This document shows, one piece after another, positions 1 through 8,285 of a stretch of DNA of 51,154 nucleotides; positions within the stretch are counted from its first letter, which is position 1; every line of letters begins with the position of its first letter. A program made the position numbers and the translations under genes. This DNA comes from Acidimicrobiia bacterium (GTDB lineage: Bacteria; Acidobacteriota; Vicinamibacteria; Vicinamibacterales; CAVVIG01). The stretch covers positions 1 to 51,154 of the forward strand of contig VFZL01000031.1 in NCBI GenBank assembly GCA_016871175.1. The letters are read 5' to 3'. Under the pieces are notes generated by a model. It ran no database searches, had not been told where the DNA came from, and saw only the letters and a program-made list of their open reading frames with translations.

Positions 1-32
1 GCGCGGCTCATGGACGCGATCCTTGGGGCTCA

Positions 33-80
33 GGGGGTCAGATAGGGGGTCAAATAGGGGGTCAAATAGGGGGTCAACGA
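33..80. repeat. Four tandem copies of a 12-bp GGGGGTCAAATA-like unit
   Basis: Four head-to-tail 12-bp units occupy 33-44, 45-56, 57-68 and 69-80. The two middle copies are identical (gggggtcaaata) and the outer two differ at one and three positions. The array lies 40 bp past the 3' end of the tRNA-Thr gene. No ORF is recognisable in 1-119. One frame has a stop at 43-45, but too little sequence is left to assign the end of an upstream gene. The G5TCA core resembles short dispersed intergenic repeats, but no second copy was seen in the window. Confidence 0.8.
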
Positions 81-119
81 CTCTTCGCCCTTCACGATCG
101 TTGATTTTCCTAAGGATTT

Positions 120-195
120 TGGAGCCGGCAATCGGACTTGAACCGATGACCTGCTGATTACGAATCAGCTGCTCTACCAACTGAGCTACGCCGGC
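120..195 (-). tRNA. tRNA-Thr (anticodon CGU)
   Basis: Read on the minus strand, the 76-nt sequence folds as a standard cloverleaf. The 7-bp acceptor stem is GCCGGCG paired with TGCCGGC (one G-T pair). The D-arm contains AGCTCAGTTGGTAGAGC. The anticodon stem is CTGAT/ATCAG around the loop TTCGTAA, giving anticodon CGT. The T-arm contains GGTTCAAGTCC. The discriminator base is T and the 3' CCA is encoded (120-122 read in reverse). The CGU anticodon reads ACG threonine codons, which are common in this GC-rich sequence. Confidence 0.95.
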
Positions 196-211
196 CAGGC
201 GAGCAACCGCG

Positions 212-217
212 ATTGTA
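212..217 (-). promoter_or_regulatory. Putative extended -10 element of the tRNA-Thr gene
   Basis: On the minus strand the sequence TGC-TACAAT (-10 hexamer at 212-217) has the TGn extended -10 form. It would place transcription start about 10 nt before the mature tRNA 5' end at 195. No good -35 hexamer is visible at the normal distance. A GC-rich inverted repeat lies just upstream. Confidence 0.45.
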
Positions 218-370
218 GCACGCGGGGGCGAACGCCCGCCGCGCACACGGTGGAATCCACGACCTAGCGATGAGGGATCAGCGGCTCACCATCGAACCCA
301 GGAACCCACGACCTGTGAGCGCGAGAACCAGGACGCGAGAACCCCAGACACCCGCGAAGCAACGCGACCC

Positions 371-760
371 CTAAATCGTCTGATACTCGCTCTCGCTGAC
401 CGGCTCGAGCCAAGTGGTCGTGACGTCGACGTTGACGGCGAGATGCGTGCCCGTGCAGCCGGGCACTGCGCCGTGCCAGTGCTTTTCGTCTGGCGCGAAC
501 ACGACGGCGTCACCGGCTTCCACGTCCTGCGCAGGTTCGCCTTGGCGCTGGACGCGGATGCGCCCCTCGATGACGAATAACCACTGAGGGCCGGAGTGCC
601 GGTGCCAGTTCGTACGGCCACCGTCGGCAAACGCCACGCGATATACCCCGACGGGCACAGCCGTCGGATCCTCGGCAAGCCGCTGCGTCGTGGCGGGACC
701 GACAAAGGTCTGTGGGTCGACGGGGTTCACCGGTACGGCGTGAGCTCGAAAGATGCGCAT
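371..760 (-). CDS. Small single-domain cupin protein
   Basis: This 129-residue protein is a single cupin beta-barrel. The first cupin motif is visible as the segment TNWHRHSGPQWLFVIEGR (two His plus a downstream Gly), around residues 50-68. The second is around GDAVVFAPDEKHWHGA, residues 87-103, with further His residues that could complete a metal site. The full length agrees with small stand-alone cupins, which act as metal-dependent enzymes or ligand-binding proteins. The substrate cannot be told from sequence. The gene is divergent from uvrA with 159 bp between start codons. An upstream extension of uvrA would overlap this gene, which is one reason for rejecting that extension. Confidence 0.8.
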   Translation of the reverse strand: MRIFRAHAVPVNPVDPQTFVGPATTQRLAEDPTAVPVGVYRVAFADGGRTNWHRHSGPQWLFVIEGRIRVQRQGEPAQDVEAGDAVVFAPDEKHWHGAVPGCTGTHLAVNVDVTTTWLEPVSESEYQTI

Positions 761-919
761 GGGCCCTGGCTGCCGCGGCGATTGTACGCCGACACACGCC
801 TGCCAGAGGCATCGGGAACGGTCGCGCTCGCGCTACCAGGATCTCGCGTGACTGCGTTACGATTGGTGTTTGGTATTGCGGTCGACGTCCGCACAGGGCA
901 ACCCGACGCGCCGACGTAC

Positions 920-3900
920 ATGGCAGAACCACTTCCGAGCAGCTCGATCGACGCGACTGACCTCGTCGTTCGGGGTGCGCGGACGCACAACCTGAAGAAC
1001 GTGGACCTCACGTTGCCAGGCGGAAAGCTCATCATCGTCACCGGTGTGAGCGGATCGGGCAAGTCATCTCTCGCCTTCGACACGATCTATGCGGAGGGAC
1101 AACGCCGCTACGTCGAGTCGCTCTCTGCTTACGCGCGTCAGTTTCTCGAGCGCATGGAGAAGCCGGATGTCGACGCGATTGAGGGGATCTCGCCCGCGAT
1201 CGCGATCCGTCAGAAGAATAGCATCCGGAACCCGCGCTCCACGGTGGGCACGACGACGGAGATTCACGACTACATGCGCCTGCTGTTCGCGCGCGTCGGC
1301 CGCACGTTCTGTCGGCAATGCGGCAAGGAGGTCATCCGGGAGACCGCCGAAGTCGTCGCGCGTGAATTAGCTGCACTGCCGGTCGGCACCAGGCTCGTCA
1401 TCGGATTCGACTTGCCGATTGTCGAGGCGGCGCCGCTCGCCGCGACCGACGCCGCCGAAGCGGTGGACGAGGTTCGCGAGGACGAGGCGTCGCCGGTCCG
1501 GCGGAGGTTTTTGGCTGAACTCCAGCGTGACCTGGGAGAGCCAGACGAGGAAATCCTGGACGACGGCGAGACGGGAGCGAGCGACGACACGCCGCCAGGC
1601 CGGTCCGAGCCCGACGAACCCGACGAGCCGTCACTGTTCGCTCGAGCACCGGGCAAGAGTGCCCGCGAGGCGGACGCAGATGCAGAATCAGCGGCCACAC
1701 CGTCCCCAGCGGTTGCGCTGGGTTCAGCGACGACCGCTGTGACGATTTCCGGCCTGATCGACACCCTACGGCGAAAGGGATTCGGCCGGCTCCTCGTCGA
1801 TGGGCGTGCGGTTCCGTTCGACGACGTCGATGTGGCGGCGATAGTCGGTGCACCGGTTCTCCAGGTCGTGGTAGACCGCGTGCAGGTCGAAGGTGAGGCG
1901 CTTCAACGCATCACGGATTCCATCGAGACGGCGTATCGAGAGGGTGGAGGCGCAGCCTGGGCCGTGGCGTCGCTCGCCAGCGCGCCGCCGTCCGACGAGC
2001 AACGGCGGGTCGTTCATCGGTTCTCCGAGCGATTCGAGTGCCGGACGTGCGGCATCGCATACGAGGATCCGCAGCCACGACTCTTTTCGTTCAACAACCC
2101 GTTCGGCGCGTGTCCCACGTGTCACGGTTTCGGCAACGTGATTGAGCTCGACATGGGGCTCGTCGTGCCAGACCCATCGAAGTCGATCAACCAGAATGCG
2201 GTCGACCCTTGGAGCAGGCCCCACTACCGCTCGTATCTGGTCGCGTTGAAGCGGGCCGCGAAGAAGCGACGGCTGCGCCTCGACGTGCCGTGGGGCTCCC
2301 TGACCGAAGAGGAACGGCAACTCGTCCTCGAGGGCGATGAGGAGTTCGACGGCGTCCGCGGCTTCTTCAGTCGGCTCGAGAAAAAGAAGTACAAGGTTCA
2401 CGTCCGGGTCTTCTTGAGCAAGTATCGGGGATATCAGACCTGTCCGGATTGTCAGGGTGCGCGCCTGCGGCGCGAAGCGCGCGACGTGCAGGTGGCTCGG
2501 CGCACCATCGACCAGGTGTCAGCATTGACGGTGCGCGACGCGCAGCAGTTCTTCGGGACGCTGGCTCTCACGGACAAGGAGGCGGCGATCGCCGACAAGG
2601 TGCTCAAGGAGATCCGGAGGCGATTGTCGTTCTTGAGCGATGTCGGCCTCGACTATTTGACGCTCGATCGGCTGTCTTCGACCCTGTCGGGGGGAGAGGC
2701 GCAGCGGATCAACCTCGCGACGTCGCTCGGATCGGCCCTGGTTGGCACGTTGTACGTGCTGGATGAGCCCTCCATCGGCCTCCACCCGCGGGACAACCTT
2801 CGGCTCATCGACATCCTCCGGCTTCTCCGCGACCAGGGCAACACGGTGTTGGTCGTCGAACACGACGCGGACATGATCAAGGTCGCCGACCACGTCGTCG
2901 ACCTCGGGCTGGGCGCCGGCGAGCAGGGAGGGCGGATCGTGTTCTCCGGTCCGCTCGAGGCGTTGCTGCACGAGGCCCGTTCGCTGACGGCCAAGTATCT
3001 TCGGGGCGAGCTGGCCATTCCTGTGCCGGCGCACCGGCGCCGTGGGATCGGTCAGGCGATCAGCATTAGAGGCGTTCGAGAACACAATCTGAGGGGTGTC
3101 GACATCCGTATCCCGCTCAACACGCTGACGTGCGTCACCGGCGTGAGCGGATCGGGCAAGTCGACGCTCGTGCACGACGTCCTGTACGCCGCGATCAAGC
3201 GGGCCAAGGGCGACTGGGACAAGCGCGTGGGCTCCTTCGAGACCCTTGAGGGGCTCGAGTTCATCAGCGACGTCGTGCTGGTGGACCAGGCGCCAATCGG
3301 ACGCACGCCCCGCTCGAATCCGGTGACCTATCTGAAGGCATTCGATCCGATCCGGGAGATCTTTGCCGCCACCAAGGACGCGCGTGCGCGCGGTCTGATC
3401 GCCAGTCACTTCTCGTTCAACGTACCGGGCGGGCGCTGCGAATCGTGCCAGGGCGAAGGAGAAGTGCGGGTGGAGATGCAGTTCCTGGCCGACGTCTTCG
3501 TGCCGTGCGACCAGTGCGACGGCAAGCGGTTCAAACCGCAGGTGCTGGAGGTACGCTTCAAGGGGCGCAATATCCACCAGGTGCTGGATCTCACGGTGCG
3601 CGAGGCGCTGGCGTTCTTCAGCAGCGCGCCCAAGGTGTTGCGGCGGTTGCAGGTGCTCGACGAAATCGGTCTCGGCTATCTCCGGCTCGGCCAGCCGGCC
3701 ACGACGCTCTCAGGCGGCGAGGCGCAGCGAATCAAGATCGCCGCGCACTTGGCCTCCCATCTAGGCGAGCGATTGCTCTACATTCTGGACGAGCCGACCA
3801 CCGGCCTGCACTTCGACGACATCGCGAAACTCCTGACGGCGTTTCGGAAGTTGCTCGACGCGGGGCACACGCTCCTGGTGATCGAGCACAATCTCGACGT

Positions 3901-4078
3901 GATCAAGACGGCGGACATGATCATCGACCTCGGTCCCGACGGCGGAGCAGCCGGCGGCGAGGTGGTGGCGGTCGGGACCCCGGAGCAGATCGCCCAGCAC
4001 GAGGCATCGCATACGGGCCGGTATCTCAAGCCCGTGTTGGCGGAGGGACGCTCGCATGCCTACGCGGGCGGCCACTAG
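920..4078 (+). CDS. uvrA: Excinuclease ABC subunit A (UvrA), with an acidic insertion
   Basis: UvrA is the damage-recognition ATPase of nucleotide excision repair and loads UvrB on DNA lesions. The protein carries two ABC modules. Walker A motifs GVSGSGKS begin near residues 42 and 741, and ABC signatures LSGGEAQRI near residues 589 and 930. Zinc-finger cysteine pairs lie at about 374/377 with 398/401, and at about 840/843 with the later CDQC. The ATG at 920 was chosen because homology starts about ten residues later. The same frame is open upstream to 596, but that part overlaps the divergent cupin gene and has no UvrA-like sequence. At 1052 residues the protein is about 100 longer than typical UvrA. 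The excess is an Asp/Glu/Ala/Pro-rich stretch at roughly residues 173-272, inside the first ABC module. The downstream glycosylase gene overlaps the 3' end by 23 bp. Confidence 0.97.
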   Translation: MAEPLPSSSIDATDLVVRGARTHNLKNVDLTLPGGKLIIVTGVSGSGKSSLAFDTIYAEGQRRYVESLSAYARQFLERMEKPDVDAIEGISPAIAIRQKNSIRNPRSTVGTTTEIHDYMRLLFARVGRTFCRQCGKEVIRETAEVVARELAALPVGTRLVIGFDLPIVEAAPLAATDAAEAVDEVREDEASPVRRRFLAELQRDLGEPDEEILDDGETGASDDTPPGRSEPDEPDEPSLFARAPGKSAREADADAESAATPSPAVALGSATTAVTISGLIDTLRRKGFGRLLVDGRAVPFDDVDVAAIVGAPVLQVVVDRVQVEGEALQRITDSIETAYREGGGAAWAVASLASAPPSDEQRRVVHRFSERFECRTCGIAYEDPQPRLFSFNNPFGACPTCHGFGNVIELDMGLVVPDPSKSINQNAVDPWSRPHYRSYLVALKRAAKKRRLRLDVPWGSLTEEERQLVLEGDEEFDGVRGFFSRLEKKKYKVHVRVFLSKYRGYQTCPDCQGARLRREARDVQVARRTIDQVSALTVRDAQQFFGTLALTDKEAAIADKVLKEIRRRLSFLSDVGLDYLTLDRLSSTLSGGEAQRINLATSLGSALVGTLYVLDEPSIGLHPRDNLRLIDILRLLRDQGNTVLVVEHDADMIKVADHVVDLGLGAGEQGGRIVFSGPLEALLHEARSLTAKYLRGELAIPVPAHRRRGIGQAISIRGVREHNLRGVDIRIPLNTLTCVTGVSGSGKSTLVHDVLYAAIKRAKGDWDKRVGSFETLEGLEFISDVVLVDQAPIGRTPRSNPVTYLKAFDPIREIFAATKDARARGLIASHFSFNVPGGRCESCQGEGEVRVEMQFLADVFVPCDQCDGKRFKPQVLEVRFKGRNIHQVLDLTVREALAFFSSAPKVLRRLQVLDEIGLGYLRLGQPATTLSGGEAQRIKIAAHLASHLGERLLYILDEPTTGLHFDDIAKLLTAFRKLLDAGHTLLVIEHNLDVIKTADMIIDLGPDGGAAGGEVVAVGTPEQIAQHEASHTGRYLKPVLAEGRSHAYAGGH

Positions 4079-4694
4079 TCCCCGTCGAATCCTGCCGCGC
4101 GAGTTCTACGATCGACCGACGCTCGACGTCACGGCCGATCTCCTTGGGAAAGTGCTGGTCCACCGCCAGGGGACGAACCTCACCAGCGGTGTGATTGTCG
4201 AAGCCGAGGCGTACATCGGCGAATCCGATCCGGCCTGCCACGCGGCGCCGGGTCCGACGCGGCGGAACGCTCCGCTCTACGGACCGCCGGGCCACGCCTA
4301 CGTGTACCTGAACTACGGCATCCACCACCTTGTGAACGTCGTCACGGAACCCGAGGGGCATCCTGCCGCGGTACTGATTCGGGCGCTCGAGCCACTCGAG
4401 GGGCTGGAGGTCATGAGGCGCCGGCGGAACGTGCTGAAATGGCTATCCGACGTCGAGGTGTGCCGCGGTCCTGGCAATCTCACGATGGCGATGGGGATCA
4501 CGTTGAGCGAGAACCGACTGGATTTGGTGAGCTCCCGCCTCTGGATCGAGGATAGGGGACGCGCGGTCGGTCCGATCGCGTGGACCCGGCGCATCGGCAT
4601 CAGGGTCGGCTCCGATCGACAGTGGCGGGCACATGTACGGGATCACCCCGCTGTCAGCGGTCCGCGTCAGTCGTCGAGATCGGCGGTAGGCTGA
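4056..4694 (+). CDS. 3-methyladenine DNA glycosylase (AAG/MPG family)
   Basis: This 212-residue base-excision repair enzyme belongs to the AAG/MPG fold and removes alkylated purines (3-methyladenine, and usually hypoxanthine and ethenoadenine). Family signs are the N-terminal LPREFYDRPTLDVTADLLGK and the catalytic region VIVEAEAYIGESDPACH, where the Glu in 'VEAEAY' activates the attacking water. Also present are the intercalating-loop region YVYLNYGIHH and CRGPGNLTMAMGI. The C-terminal WRAHV...VSG matches the usual ending. The length is normal. The start overlaps the end of uvrA by 23 bp, so the two repair genes are probably translationally coupled. The next gene is convergent, with only a 7-bp gap. 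Confidence 0.93.
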   Translation: MPTRAATSPRRILPREFYDRPTLDVTADLLGKVLVHRQGTNLTSGVIVEAEAYIGESDPACHAAPGPTRRNAPLYGPPGHAYVYLNYGIHHLVNVVTEPEGHPAAVLIRALEPLEGLEVMRRRRNVLKWLSDVEVCRGPGNLTMAMGITLSENRLDLVSSRLWIEDRGRAVGPIAWTRRIGIRVGSDRQWRAHVRDHPAVSGPRQSSRSAVG

Positions 4695-4701
4695 CCAGAC
4701 C

Positions 4702-7368
4702 TCATCGAGCCGCCAGCCATTTCGCGAGCTCGCCGGCCTGTGCCTCTCGTAAAGCGATGCAGCTGTCGATCCGTTCGAGCGATTGCGCCAGCGCCCGCTC
4801 GCCGCTCCGGAGCGCGTGAGTCTTGAAGAACGCTCGGATGTTGTCGCGCGTGGGTGTGTCGCAAAACGATCCGAGCGAGGCCGCGATGGTCGGGCCGCCA
4901 AGGAACGTGAGCGCGCGGGGCTCGAGCTCGTTCCAGCGGTGCTTCAAGAATGTCCAAGCGCGCGCGTTGGCGACGGGGCTGCCCAGGAGGCCCGCGAGGA
5001 ACTTCGGCACATCTTGAGCGCGGAGGCTCGGTGTCAACGTCAGGTCGAGGCTGCGTTGTACGAGCGTCGGGTCCTCGAAGGCTGTCAGGGCATGGAGGTA
5101 GCGATCACGCTCTTCGGGCGACGTCGCCAGACGTGAGGCCGCCAGGAATCGATCGTAGAGCTGCGTGTCGCCACGCCGGGCTGCGAACCGGACGAGCGAA
5201 TCGGCTGTCGCCGTGTCGAGCGGCCGCCGGCCATCGAGCGCCGCATCGACCGCTTCCCGGACATATGTCAAGACCGCCCCCTCGCCGCCGGCTGACGCCA
5301 TGAGCTGGAGCACGTAGGCGCGCAGCGTGGTGCGATCGGGATCCTCGCCGGGGATGGTGTTCGGTCCGAGCTCCTTGGCCAGTGGCTCGAAGAGACGCCG
5401 CACGAACCGATCGAAAGGCGGACGGGTTTTGGCGGTGGTCAGGTACGACTGCACCGTCGACAAACGGCTGCTGATCTGTGCCATGACCGCACTGGAAGTC
5501 TCCCGTCCGAATCCGTTGATCAGCGTCAGGTAGTCGCCAATCGTGTGATGCCCGGATCGCACGAGCGCCCATTCGTCCCCGAGCAACGACAAGCGCTCGG
5601 GCGCGCTCAGCAGCGTTTGAACACGCGGCGCCATCGCGGCGAGCACGGTCTGTGGGTACTCGGTGCGGTAGTAGCCGGTCGCGCCCGCGTTAGCGAACGT
5701 CCACGGTGTGGGGCACTGAAACCCCGCTCCGACCCCGGCACGGATCGAGCGCGGACGGTCCCGTGGGAGGATCTGGCAGTCCGGTGAGGAAGCGTGATCG
5801 TCCTTCAGGCACACGGGGACGTTCCACGTCAGCGCCCGAGGTGCCGTGCCGCCGGTCGAGATGATGAAGCGCTCCTGTGTGAAGGTGCGCTGGATGCCGC
5901 TGCCATCACATGCGTACCCCACCCGTACGAGCGGCGCGCCGGGCTGTGTGATGAACGAGGACAGGATGGCGTCGACGGGTCGTCCCGACGATTCCGCCAA
6001 GACGGTCCAGAAGTCGCGTGAGGTGGCATTCCTGTAGGCGAACCGGGCGAGATAGGCGTTGACGCCCGCGCGAAACGCTTCGGGTCCGACGAACCCCTCC
6101 ACCATGCGCAGCAGCGAGGCTCCTTTCTCGTACGCGATGGGATCAAAGAGGCTGTCGATGTCGCTGGAGGTCTCGACCGGCGACTGAATCGCCCTCGTCG
6201 AGGCGAGGCTGTCCAGCTCCAGCGCCGCCTGCGTTTCTCGCGCCTCATCGATCTCAATCCGCCACTCGGGTTTCCAGGCGGCCACCGGTCGATTCTGCAT
6301 CCAGGTTGCGAATCCCTCGTTGAGCCACAAGTCGTCCCACCAGGCCATCGTGACGAGGTTGCCGAACCACTGATGCGCCAGCTCGTGCGCGAGCACGGAG
6401 GCGATGTTCTTGCGCGTGGTGACCGAGGCGGTGGCGGAGTCGGCGAGGAGCAGCGTCTCGCGATAGAAGATCGCGGCCGTGTTCTCCATGGCGCCGGCCG
6501 AGAAGTCTGGCACGGCCACCAGATCGATCTTCCCGAACGGGTATTTGATCTCGTAGTAGCGGTTGAGCAACGGGACGATCTGCTCGGCTGCCTCGAGCGC
6601 CAGTCTCCCAAGATGCGTCTTGTCGGGCGTGGCGCAGACACGGACGGGAATGTCGTCCGCCGTTCCAGACAGGCACGTGAAGTCGCCGACCGCGAGCGCG
6701 ACGAGGTAGGTCGACATCTTCGCGGTCCTCGAGAAGCGGAGTGTGTGGCGGTTCGGGCCAGGGCCGGGGGTGTCGGCGATCATGCGGCCGTTCGAAATGG
6801 CGGTATCGCCCGCGTCGAGTGTCGCCGAGATGTCGAAGGTCGCCTTGAACGCCGGCTCGTCGAAGCTCGGGAAGGCGCGGCGTGCGTCGGTGGCCTCCAT
6901 CTGGCTCACGGCATACCGCCGACCGTTCGCGTGACTGAGATAGAGGCCGCGGAGCTGGTCGTTCAACACGCCGGTGTACGAGAAGCGGAGAGTGGCAGGC
7001 CCCGGCGCTATCGCCCGCGGCACGGTGAGTAGCGCGAGCTGACCGGTCAGGGACACCGACGCCCGCTGCGTCGTGCCTGTGCTCTCGACCGTGACCTCGC
7101 GAAATGTGATGTCGACCGCGTGCAGCAGTACGCGGGTGGTCGCCTCCTCGACCTGGATGTGAATCGCCTCGGTCCCGGTGAACCGCGCGCGCTCGAGATC
7201 GATGTCGAACGCCAGCTCGTAGTGCTCCGGCCGCACTGTCGTGGGCAGTCGCTGTGCCTCCGCCTCGCGAGGGCCGGCGAACGCGATGGCGGCAGCACCG
7301 AGGAACGCTAGAGGCCACACGTGGCCCGAGGGACGAGAGCGCAAGGTAGGTAACAATGAGGCCCGCAT
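4702..7368 (-). CDS. Secreted M1-family zinc aminopeptidase
   Basis: This 888-residue M1 metallopeptidase resembles aminopeptidase N and removes N-terminal residues from peptides. The exopeptidase signature GAMEN is at about residues 292-296. The zinc motif HELAH is at about 328-332, with the third ligand Glu in NEGFATW downstream. The C-terminal half resembles the helical ERAP1-C-type domain of M1 enzymes. The ATG at 7368 was chosen because it starts a clear signal peptide: basic residues, then PLAFLGAAAIAFAG, then a likely cleavage after AEA near residue 36. The frame is open a further 22 codons upstream, without signal-peptide character. Export to the periplasm or beyond is likely. The gene is divergent from the sulfur-assimilation leader. 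Confidence 0.92.
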   Translation of the reverse strand: MRASLLPTLRSRPSGHVWPLAFLGAAAIAFAGPREAEAQRLPTTVRPEHYELAFDIDLERARFTGTEAIHIQVEEATTRVLLHAVDITFREVTVESTGTTQRASVSLTGQLALLTVPRAIAPGPATLRFSYTGVLNDQLRGLYLSHANGRRYAVSQMEATDARRAFPSFDEPAFKATFDISATLDAGDTAISNGRMIADTPGPGPNRHTLRFSRTAKMSTYLVALAVGDFTCLSGTADDIPVRVCATPDKTHLGRLALEAAEQIVPLLNRYYEIKYPFGKIDLVAVPDFSAGAMENTAAIFYRETLLLADSATASVTTRKNIASVLAHELAHQWFGNLVTMAWWDDLWLNEGFATWMQNRPVAAWKPEWRIEIDEARETQAALELDSLASTRAIQSPVETSSDIDSLFDPIAYEKGASLLRMVEGFVGPEAFRAGVNAYLARFAYRNATSRDFWTVLAESSGRPVDAILSSFITQPGAPLVRVGYACDGSGIQRTFTQERFIISTGGTAPRALTWNVPVCLKDDHASSPDCQILPRDRPRSIRAGVGAGFQCPTPWTFANAGATGYYRTEYPQTVLAAMAPRVQTLLSAPERLSLLGDEWALVRSGHHTIGDYLTLINGFGRETSSAVMAQISSRLSTVQSYLTTAKTRPPFDRFVRRLFEPLAKELGPNTIPGEDPDRTTLRAYVLQLMASAGGEGAVLTYVREAVDAALDGRRPLDTATADSLVRFAARRGDTQLYDRFLAASRLATSPEERDRYLHALTAFEDPTLVQRSLDLTLTPSLRAQDVPKFLAGLLGSPVANARAWTFLKHRWNELEPRALTFLGGPTIAASLGSFCDTPTRDNIRAFFKTHALRSGERALAQSLERIDSCIALREAQAGELAKWLAAR

Positions 7369-7439
7369 ACACCCAGTGTAGCGATTGGAGGCGGGGTTCG
7401 GACCGGCCCGGCTCCGGGGGGAAGCATCCCACAAGAGTC

Positions 7440-7469
7440 TTGACCCGAGCCCCCTAGGAAGAGGATAGT
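7440..7469 (+). promoter_or_regulatory. Putative sigma-70 promoter of the cysteine leader / siroheme-sulfite reductase operon
   Basis: TTGACC at 7440-7445 (5 of 6 matches to the -35 consensus) and GATAGT at 7464-7469 (4 of 6 to the -10) are separated by 18 bp. Transcription would start near 7476, only about 9 nt before the leader ATG at 7485. The AAGGG at 7471-7475 would then be outside the message and the leader peptide would be translated from a very short 5' UTR. A start slightly further upstream would keep AAGGG as a Shine-Dalgarno. The sequence alone does not decide between these. Confidence 0.55.
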
Positions 7470-7484
7470 GAAGGGCAAGTGTCG

Positions 7485-7559
7485 ATGGTCCTGTGTTCCT
7501 GTTGCTGTTGTTGCTGCGCGGCTGCGGGCAGCTCTCGCGCCACCGGTTCAGGTTCCTAG
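7485..7559 (+). CDS. Cysteine-run leader peptide (24 aa) of the siroheme/sulfite reductase operon
   Basis: The ORF is 25 codons including TAG at 7557-7559. It begins Met-Val-Leu-Cys-Ser, then has six consecutive Cys codons (7500-7517, three TGT and three TGC), followed by an Ala/Gly/Ser-rich tail. Seven of 24 residues are Cys. AAGGG at 7471-7475 is a possible Shine-Dalgarno, and GTG at 7479 is an in-frame alternative start. The ORF ends 46 nt before an intrinsic terminator, which in turn precedes the first gene of a sulfite-reduction operon. Cysteine is the end product of that pathway. This arrangement is that of an attenuation leader: ribosome stalling at the Cys run when Cys-tRNA is scarce would allow read-through. 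The +2 frame over the same bases gives a poly-Leu run, but it lacks a well-placed start signal and a functional rationale. Confidence 0.8.
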   Translation: MVLCSCCCCCCAAAGSSRATGSGS

Positions 7560-7607
7560 CGGGTAGATTTCACGGCATAGGCGATTCGCACCTGAACAGT
7601 TACTGGC
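7539..7607 (+). promoter_or_regulatory. Putative antiterminator stem of the cysteine attenuator
   Basis: Two perfectly complementary segments can pair: GTTCAGGT (7546-7553, inside the last leader codons) with ACCTGAAC (7590-7597). The stem extends, after a small internal loop, with GCCA (7539-7542) pairing TGGC (7604-7607). The outer pairs take the first bases of the terminator's 5' arm (7605-7607), so the structures compete. A ribosome stalled in the Cys run (7500-7517) would leave this stem free. A ribosome at the leader stop (7557-7559) would cover its 5' side and favour termination. The pairing was done by eye and no energies were computed. Confidence 0.55.
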
Positions 7608-7639
7608 CCGGGAGGCTCGTCGGCTTCCCGGGCTTTTTT
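7605..7639 (+). terminator. Intrinsic terminator/attenuator between leader ORF and first structural gene
   Basis: The arm at 7606-7616 (GCCCGGGAGGC) pairs with 7623-7633 in 11 bp with one G-T pair and a 6-nt loop (7617-7622). A run of six T follows (7634-7639). The upstream gene is divergent, with its start at 7368, so this terminator cannot end any known plus-strand gene other than the short leader. It lies 28 bp before the ATG of the precorrin-2 dehydrogenase gene. That position identifies it as an attenuator, not an ordinary operon end. Confidence 0.88.
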
Positions 7640-7667
7640 GTTTCCGTCGGTTGCGCTGTTACGAACG

Positions 7668-8285
7668 ATGGCCTCTGAGCTGCTGCCAATCTTCCTGGAC
7701 CTTACGGGCCGCCGGGTGCTCGTCGTCGGCGCCGGTCCGGTTGCTGTGTCGAAGCTCGAAACGCTGCGGTCGACGGGAGCCGACCTCCGAGTGGTGGCGC
7801 CGGACATCCGCCCCGAAATTGCCGAGGCGGCGTCGGCTGGCGCGCTCGCCGTCGTGCGGCGCGCCTTCGACCCTCGTGACCTCGACGATGTGTGGCTGGT
7901 GATCGCCGCGGCTCCCCCCGATGTGAATCGCACGGTGGCCGAGGCGGCGCGAGAGCGTCGCGTCTTCGTCAACGCGGTGGACGACCCGGTGAACGCCACG
8001 GCCTATCTTGGCGGTGTCGTGCGCCGCGACGGCATCACGCTGGCGATCTCGAGCCGCGGCACCGCCCCGGGACTCACGGGTCTGCTGCGTGAGGCGCTCG
8101 ATGCGGTGCTGCCGCGCGATCTGCGCCTCTGGATGGACGAGGCGCGGCTGCAGCGCGTGCGTTGGCGCCGTGACGGCGTGCCGATGCAGGCGCGGCGTCC
8201 GCTCCTCCTGCACGCGTTGAATGTCCTCTATGCTCGGCGGACGAAGGTACCCGACCATCCGTCTGTGGAACAGCCATGCCCGTAA
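7668..8285 (+). CDS. Precorrin-2 dehydrogenase / sirohydrochlorin ferrochelatase (siroheme synthase N-terminal type)
   Basis: This 205-residue protein matches the N-terminal half of CysG and stand-alone Met8p/SirC-type enzymes. These oxidise precorrin-2 to sirohydrochlorin with NAD+ and, in many members, insert iron to give siroheme. The dinucleotide-binding motif GRRVLVVGAGPVAVSK is near the N-terminus, after the typical LLPIFLDLTGR start. The ATG at 7668 was chosen because family homology begins at once (MASELLPIFLDL). The reading frame is open ten codons further back to a TTG inside the terminator T-run, which is unlikely to be used. The gene is the first downstream of the Cys attenuator and overlaps the methyltransferase gene by 10 bp. 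Siroheme is the cofactor of the sulfite reductase encoded next in the operon. Confidence 0.92.
   Translation: MASELLPIFLDLTGRRVLVVGAGPVAVSKLETLRSTGADLRVVAPDIRPEIAEAASAGALAVVRRAFDPRDLDDVWLVIAAAPPDVNRTVAEAARERRVFVNAVDDPVNATAYLGGVVRRDGITLAISSRGTAPGLTGLLREALDAVLPRDLRLWMDEARLQRVRWRRDGVPMQARRPLLLHALNVLYARRTKVPDHPSVEQPCP

Noticed and set aside
596-919. Extension of uvrA by 108 codons upstream
   Set aside because: No UvrA similarity, overlap with the divergent cupin gene, and UvrA homology starts just after the ATG at 920.
6254-7432. Minus-strand ORF of 392 codons in another frame of the M1 aminopeptidase
   Set aside because: Arg-rich shadow frame without motifs; the aminopeptidase frame has GAMEN, HELAH and a signal peptide.
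7493-7678. A 61-codon ORF through the leader region beginning with a poly-Leu run
   Set aside because: It is the +2 frame of the same bases as the Cys run, starts at a GTG without a well-placed Shine-Dalgarno, and runs through the terminator into the next gene. The Cys frame agrees with the function of the downstream genes.
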